DNA of 64,000 bases from Nageia nagi. Taxonomy: Eukaryota; Pinophyta. Positions 59,100-64,000 of this stretch are shown here, in pieces (within the stretch, counting starts at the first letter, position 1; every line of letters starts with the position of its first letter). Position numbers and translations under genes: made by a program. The stretch spans positions 42,904,001 through 42,968,000 of the forward strand of contig JBITNC010000001.1 in the NCBI GenBank assembly GCA_050084985.1, written 5' to 3'. The notes under the pieces are model-generated. The model was given only the letters and a program-made list of their open reading frames with translations. It was not told the origin of the DNA and searched no databases.

Positions 59100-60344
59100 C
59101 TACTGACCTAGAGGTGACTATCTCGGTGAGATTAATTTTATTTTCTTAATTTCAAGGTAAAAGTGCACCAAATAAGATTAAATTGAAGGCTAATATATTT
59201 TAAAAAATTTAAAATACTTGTAGAACTATTGGTTAACATAATCAATAATTTAGAAAACCTTATCAAATTTTGACATTAATGTGGGAACAACTATGTGCTA
59301 TATTATCCAAATCAAAAATTAGAAATCCCAAATTATAGCCATGATTAGCTAAATAGCATACTAAAATTTTCTTGTCCACAAATTAGATTGGACATCTAAA
59401 CATGATCCTACCATTGCTAACCATTAATAAACTACTATAGAGAGTTATATTTTGATCATAATGTTAGGTTTTAATTTCATATTGGATCCCATAACACCCA
59501 AGATGGTGCTAATATAAATATTAACCATACTTACCATATGGTTATTCCTCCACTTAAAATTGATACTAAAAAATGGATTATGCATTATCCCTAGAATAAT
59601 TATCATTCTAAATTTTACTAAATTATGAGATAAAGAAATGAATACAATGTATATCTTCATCGATATAGTATAGTTTTTATTGTTTATTGTTCCTTATCCT
59701 AGGATAATATAATTAAACTTATCATAACTAATAGTTAGTATCCCCAGTTTTTTGAGTTCTTGTTCACATAACTTGAGAACCCAAATATCTTTAGGAAGCA
59801 AAAATACTTCCTCATCATGGTATTTCATTGAGTTTAAGTTAAATTTAAAAATCATTCAATCAAATCTCTTCCTAGCTAACATTTTGTAATTTAAATTCAA
59901 CAAAATCTATAATGCCTAAAATATCAATCCATCATCAATGTAACTAATCTCATAATAACTATATTCTCATGATATTGTAAAGCATTGAAAATGCATAAAT
60001 TTTTGCATAATATAAAAAAATCACAACTACTAAAACTATTTGAATCAAATGATTACGATCATGCAATGAATATACTTTCTTTTGAACTCAAGAATTAAAT
60101 GCCATGCATCATCCATGATTATAATATTTCAAACAACATAATCGTATATAGAGTCTATGTTTAAAATAAATATCCCACATGCATGTACAAAAGATGAAGT
60201 CATGTCTATAAAATAACTCTACTATCTTGATAGTAGTATCTGATCTTGAGTACCACAATGGAAAAGCTACTCTCATCAAAGGAGTTTGTACAATATGATC
60301 CTCTAAGATCAAATAATGTTTACAATAGGGACTTCTTTGATACA

Positions 60345-60636
60345 ATATGAAAGTTATATATAATATTATTTATTTTTCTTATCATCTACGAATAGACCAA
60401 CAATATTTAATTGGATATTTTTTTAGTAGAAATTTAGGTATCAATACTTTATGTATTAATCCTTCTTCATACATTGTTTCTTTATGGCATATTACCTTGC
60501 ATAGTTATTAAGATTTCAAATTTTATCTTGATTCAATCTATATCCAAAAGTATTAAATAAATCCTATTCAACTTTAGTTATATAAGGTTATATTAAGATT
60601 AATTCAATGTGCCAATAACTTGAGAATCTAAATATC
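60345..60636. other. Spacer at the centre of the inverted repeat
   Basis: 292 bp between the two LTR starts. AT-rich, no coding pattern, not related to either LTR by eye. Probably original target sequence between two independent insertions. Confidence 0.7.
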
Positions 60637-61797
60637 TGTAAGAAGTCCCTATCATAAAAATTATTTGATCTTAAGTGTCCTTGTTGAAAGCCCTCCTTCC
60701 ATGAGAGAGGTTTTTCCATCATCTGGTACTCAATACCAAATACTGCTATCAAAATAGTAGAGTTTTTTTATGGATACATCTTCATCTTTTAGACATTCAT
60801 GTGGGATTTTTGTTTTAAACACAAACTCTAGATATGATTATTTTATTTGAAATATTGTAATAAAAAATGATGTATTACATTTAATTCTTGAGTTTAAATG
60901 AAATTATATTCAAATGTTGTATGATCTTAATCCTTTGATTCAAATTATTTTAGTAGTTATGATTTTTCTATATTCTATAAAACATTTATGCATGTTTAAT
61001 GCTTTACAATATCATGAGAATATATTTATTATAAGATTAGCTACTTTGATTATATATTGATATTTTAGGCATTATAGATGTTGTTGAATTTAAATTATGG
61101 AGTATTAGCTAGGATAAGATTTGATTGAATAATTTTTAAATTGAACTTAAAATCAAACAAACACTATGATGAGGAAGTAGTTTCACTTCCTAAAGATATT
61201 TGGGTTCTCATGTTATGGGAATGAGAATTCAAACCACTGAGGATACTAACCATTAGTTATGGTAAGGTTAGTTATCTTATCTAGGGGTAAGGGATAGTAA
61301 CTGATAAAAATTGCACTATGTTGAGAAGGATTATGTTGTAGTCATTTCTTGATATTACAATTTAGTGAAATTTAGAATGATGGTTATTCTAAGGGTGATG
61401 CATTATGCTTTTTTGAGTATCACTTTTAACTGATGGGATAATCATATGGTAGGTATTATTAATCTTTGTATTAACACCATATTAGGTGTTATGGATCCCA
61501 ATATGAAACCAAATCCTAATGTTGTGATCAAAATAGCTCTCTATAGTAAACTAATTAGCAGTTAGTAATAATGGCATCATGTTTATTCATATGATATAAT
61601 CTAGAAATAAAGGGTTGATTAATTCTAGTAGTTGATCAACTTAACCCACTTGAGGTTTAATTTTCCATTGACACTGACTCAATGTGAATCATGTGAATGT
61701 CCCATGAAAATATTGAAACTAATGTACATCATTTTAAAAAATAATAATTATCTTAGTTTTATTGATTTAAAGAATATTTTAGCAAGGGTATGCTACA
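60637..61797 (+). repeat. 5' LTR of right-arm element
   Basis: 1,161 bp from TGTAAGAAGTCCC to GGTATGCTACA, canonical TG...CA; the uninterrupted counterpart of the LTR at 57721-60344. Followed by a one-base spacer and primer site. Confidence 0.92.
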
Positions 61798-61798
61798 T

Positions 61799-61812
61799 TG
61801 TTATCAGAGCCC
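61799..61812 (+). other. Primer-binding site, right-arm element
   Basis: TGTTATCAGAGCCC; one mismatch to the tRNA-iMet complement TGGTATCAGAGCCC. Confidence 0.9.
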
Positions 61813-64000
61813 ATCTTTGATTAGAACTAGGTAAAGAAAATTTGAAACTAAATACTTATTTTGATAGTAAAATTATGTTTAAGTTGCTTAGATAAGGATT
61901 CTTATTTCTTGATTCAACCCTTTGATCATGATATCATATCAATGGCTATTAACCAAGAATTTCATGAAGAAGATATTCTAGAGAACACATCCCAAAATAA
62001 AGAAGATTTGAATACTTCATAATTCCTTACAAGTATTACTTCATTAGAATAGACTTTATGTATGATGCAAAGATAAGTAATGAAACAACAAAAAATATTA
62101 AAAACTTTACTCAAGGAAGTCTAAAATATCAATAAAGATGTTGGAAGGAAATAAAATAAAGAAAGAAAAAGGAATAAATGTAAATCATATGAATCTTATG
62201 ATTTAGTCTTCAAAAGAAAAAAATTAGAATCAGAGAAAAGATTTAGAACTAAGATGATGAATTCACCAAACAAGAACCCTCAAAAATAAAGGAAGTACCT
62301 AAATATGGTTTTTGGGTATGTGTTGGAAATCCCTACTAGTTGAAATATCCTCACTTGGAAAAGTTTAGAGACTCTACCTACTTTTCCACTTATGAACCAA
62401 AAAAATCAAAATAGTATATTACCTTTTTTTCCAGTTTAATATTTTCTTTTAAATCTTTAAATATATTAAAAATAAGATTTTTTTATATGCTAAAAATATA
62501 AAATTCTTTGACAGTAAGGTCAAGGATAGAGAATGATTTATATATATATGTGATAAATAGTTTTTGAAACCTTAAGAAAACCTTTAGGCAAATGAATTAA
62601 ACATGAATAAAAATGTTTATCCTACATTGTTAAAGAGTATGAAGAAGAATAGATTGTAACCAAGAACTTCCTAAAAAGACCAGTAAATTTCAAATAAAAT
62701 AAAAAACAAATGTATACTATACTATGAAAAGATAAAATTTCTAGGATAAAATATTTAGTTTACTATAGTATGACAAGATGAAAGAGATCAAGAAAGGGAA
62801 ATACCTATTGAAATAAGAAAGGAAAATAGATCGCTATCAAAACTTGAATAGTTGAACCACAAGAATAAGAGGAAGAGATAACGATTCAAAATTTGTTGGA
62901 TTTATTGAAAGAAAATGGGAATAAGGAACTTAAATAAATGAAAACCCCTACTAAAGAATATAACAAGGGATGTAACAAACATAGTGTAAAGAGATATTTT
63001 CCTCTCTTTTGTGGGAGAAATATGCCTATATTCACTCCTAAAATTATAAACTATCTTTGTAACAAGAATAACAAGATGATCATATCAAACAAAGAACCTG
63101 AAGAGGTAAAAAATGAGGAAATCATTTCATAAAAGTTAAACAATTGAGAGTGGATAAGAAGAAAGGACTTTCATATGCAAGAAATAAAATGATCCTTTCA
63201 TGATATTATCATGAGATGTTGTTAAACATTTGATATGTAATATATATATTATGTTATGAAATTTCAATGTATGGAAATGATTATTGTAAGTGATAGGTTA
63301 AATCTTAAGGAAATATACAAATGATTGAATAATTTCAACCTAGGTGGATCAAAATTATCTTAGTGGTGGGATAAGATCATAATATAAAAATTTAAGAGAA
63401 AATACAAGGATGTGTTTGATGTGGTAATTGATTACCATAATAGGTTTTATCCTAATAATTTTGATAGTGATAACCTCTAACCTTCAAATTTGGTAAATGA
63501 TGCCACAAACAATTTAGCTAAGAGTCATAAGATGAAGTTTTGGTACTTTTAATGACCTAAAAAAAAGTCTATAAGCTTGTTAAAAACTTTGTATTTTAAT
63601 CAAATAATAGTGAAGGATTAATAAACATTCTTTAATGGGAATTAGATTGTCAATAATCCACTCAAAATGATTGTTCAAAATCAAATTTTGTAATTTGAAT
63701 TACAAAGAGCAATGTGATTGAAGCATTTGGTTATTAGACATTATTTTCATTTTATAAAAAATTATTCTATCTTATGCTTGATCAACCAAGATAAGATGAT
63801 CTTATACATTTAAAATGGTGAGGACATATGTGATTTATCACATGTACAAGGGTGAGATAATCAAAAATCAATGAAATAATATACATATATAAGGATGAAT
63901 TAAATTTTATGCTTCATCCACCATATGAATTGGTTCTTTAATTAAACAAAAGAAGATGTTAAAATGGATAAACAAAAGGCTCAAGTGATGATCCAATAGT
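61813..64000 (+). pseudogene. gag-like region of right-arm element, runs off the window
   Basis: Starts at about 61939 with MAINQEFHEEDILENTSQNK. A Lys/Glu/Gln-rich N-terminal part follows to 62300, then EPSKIKEVPKYGFWVCVGNP and HLEKFRDSTYFSTYEPKKSK at 62275-62395, the counterpart of the zinc knuckle in the left arm with His and Cys positions lost. 62938-63132 is open (MKTPTKEYNKGCNKHSVKRY and following) but unassigned. Later, KLSDWW-DKI...YKDVF words near 63350-63420 are ambiguous. Stops and frame changes throughout. It pairs with 55474-57700 as an inverted copy. Confidence 0.6.

Larger units (their letters stand above)
57918..59400. mobile_element. Insertion in LTR carrying a tandem array; noncoding
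   Basis: Absent from the matching place in the right-arm LTR, where the sequence runs CATGTTTATTCATATG...TCTAGAAATAAAGGG without a break (about 61579-61615). Borders are approximate (left after TTTCTAGA, right before TAAACATGATCC). No coding sequence, no clear terminal repeats. Most of it is the array at 58149-59000. Confidence 0.7.
55474..60344 (-). mobile_element. Left arm of inverted repeat: minus-strand LTR element
   Basis: Reverse-complementary to 60637-64000 over its length once the insert at about 57918-59400 is removed (for example 55474 ACTATTGGATCATCAC pairs with GTGATGATCCAATAGT ending at 64000). Consists of 5' LTR, primer site and gag-like region. The arm may continue left of 55474, but the partner runs off the window. 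Confidence 0.88.
57721..60344 (-). repeat. 5' LTR of left-arm element, with insertion
   Basis: In element orientation starts TGTATCAAAGAAGTCCC (60344) and ends GGTATGCTACA (57721), canonical TG...CA. Homologous to 60637-61797, for example ATCAACTTAACCCACTTGAG, CATATGGTA and GATATTTGGGTTCTCA-type words. About 1.5 kb of foreign DNA interrupts it. ORFs at 59660-59445 and 60345-60109 are chance. Confidence 0.9.

Noticed and set aside
55474-64000. Inverted repeat as a foldback or MITE-type DNA transposon
   Set aside because: Each arm has LTR ends TG...CA and a tRNA-iMet primer site in the right order, so two LTR elements explain it better.
1-64000. tRNA, rRNA or organellar insertions
   Set aside because: No cloverleaf-like or rRNA-like blocks and no chloroplast or mitochondrial gene words were noticed; a systematic search was not possible by eye.

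Overview
This is nuclear DNA from a plant, almost certainly a seed plant with a large, repeat-swollen genome. It is strongly AT-rich and depleted in CpG. Everything I can recognise is plant-type Ty3/gypsy LTR retrotransposon: Athila-like, Tat/Ogre-like with dual RNase H, and chromovirus-like (Tekay/del type). A remnant of a plant mobile domain (PMD) gene is also present. No intact host gene, tRNA or rRNA is visible. Every element is dead. Most reading frames are broken by stops that look like deaminated CAG, CAA and CGA codons, as expected for anciently methylated DNA. The species cannot be read from the sequence; a gymnosperm-like genome would fit, but this is inference.

Bases 1-34.2 kb are a three-level nest, all on the minus strand. 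Level 0 is an Athila-like element whose RT (33296-34230) and RNase H/integrase (1-1246) were split by an insertion flanked by GTTAC. Level 1 is that insertion, a Tat/Ogre-like element (1247-33290, about 18.8 kb without its own insert). It has LTRs at 1247-2035 and 32445-33290, gag, protease, RT, RNase H, a second (archaeal-type) RNase H, integrase, and an antisense PMD-like frame (3568-5619). Level 2 is another Tat-like element (14976-28230) with 1.8-kb LTRs, flanked by GGTAT. Its second RNase H lies between protease and RT rather than after RT-RNase H, and it has an extra sense-strand frame before the 3' LTR.

Bases 34.3-55 kb are a mosaic of truncated pieces: a plus-strand chromovirus pol with PPT and LTR start (34.57-38.6 kb); a 1-kb segment that keeps many CpGs (38.64-39.70 kb) with short unassigned coding-like frames; a minus-strand gag with its LTR (42.1-44.05 kb); a plus-strand gag-protease unit that runs straight into PPT and LTR with no RT or integrase (44.26-47.10 kb); a minus-strand chromovirus pol split by a 1.7-kb insert (47.1-52.0 kb); and low-information sequence with microsatellites.

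Bases 55.5-64 kb form a large inverted repeat made of two related LTR elements inserted head to head. Their LTR starts are 292 bp apart and both have a tRNA-iMet-type primer site. The left LTR carries an insert with a two-level tandem array of roughly 140-bp units. The right element runs off the window.
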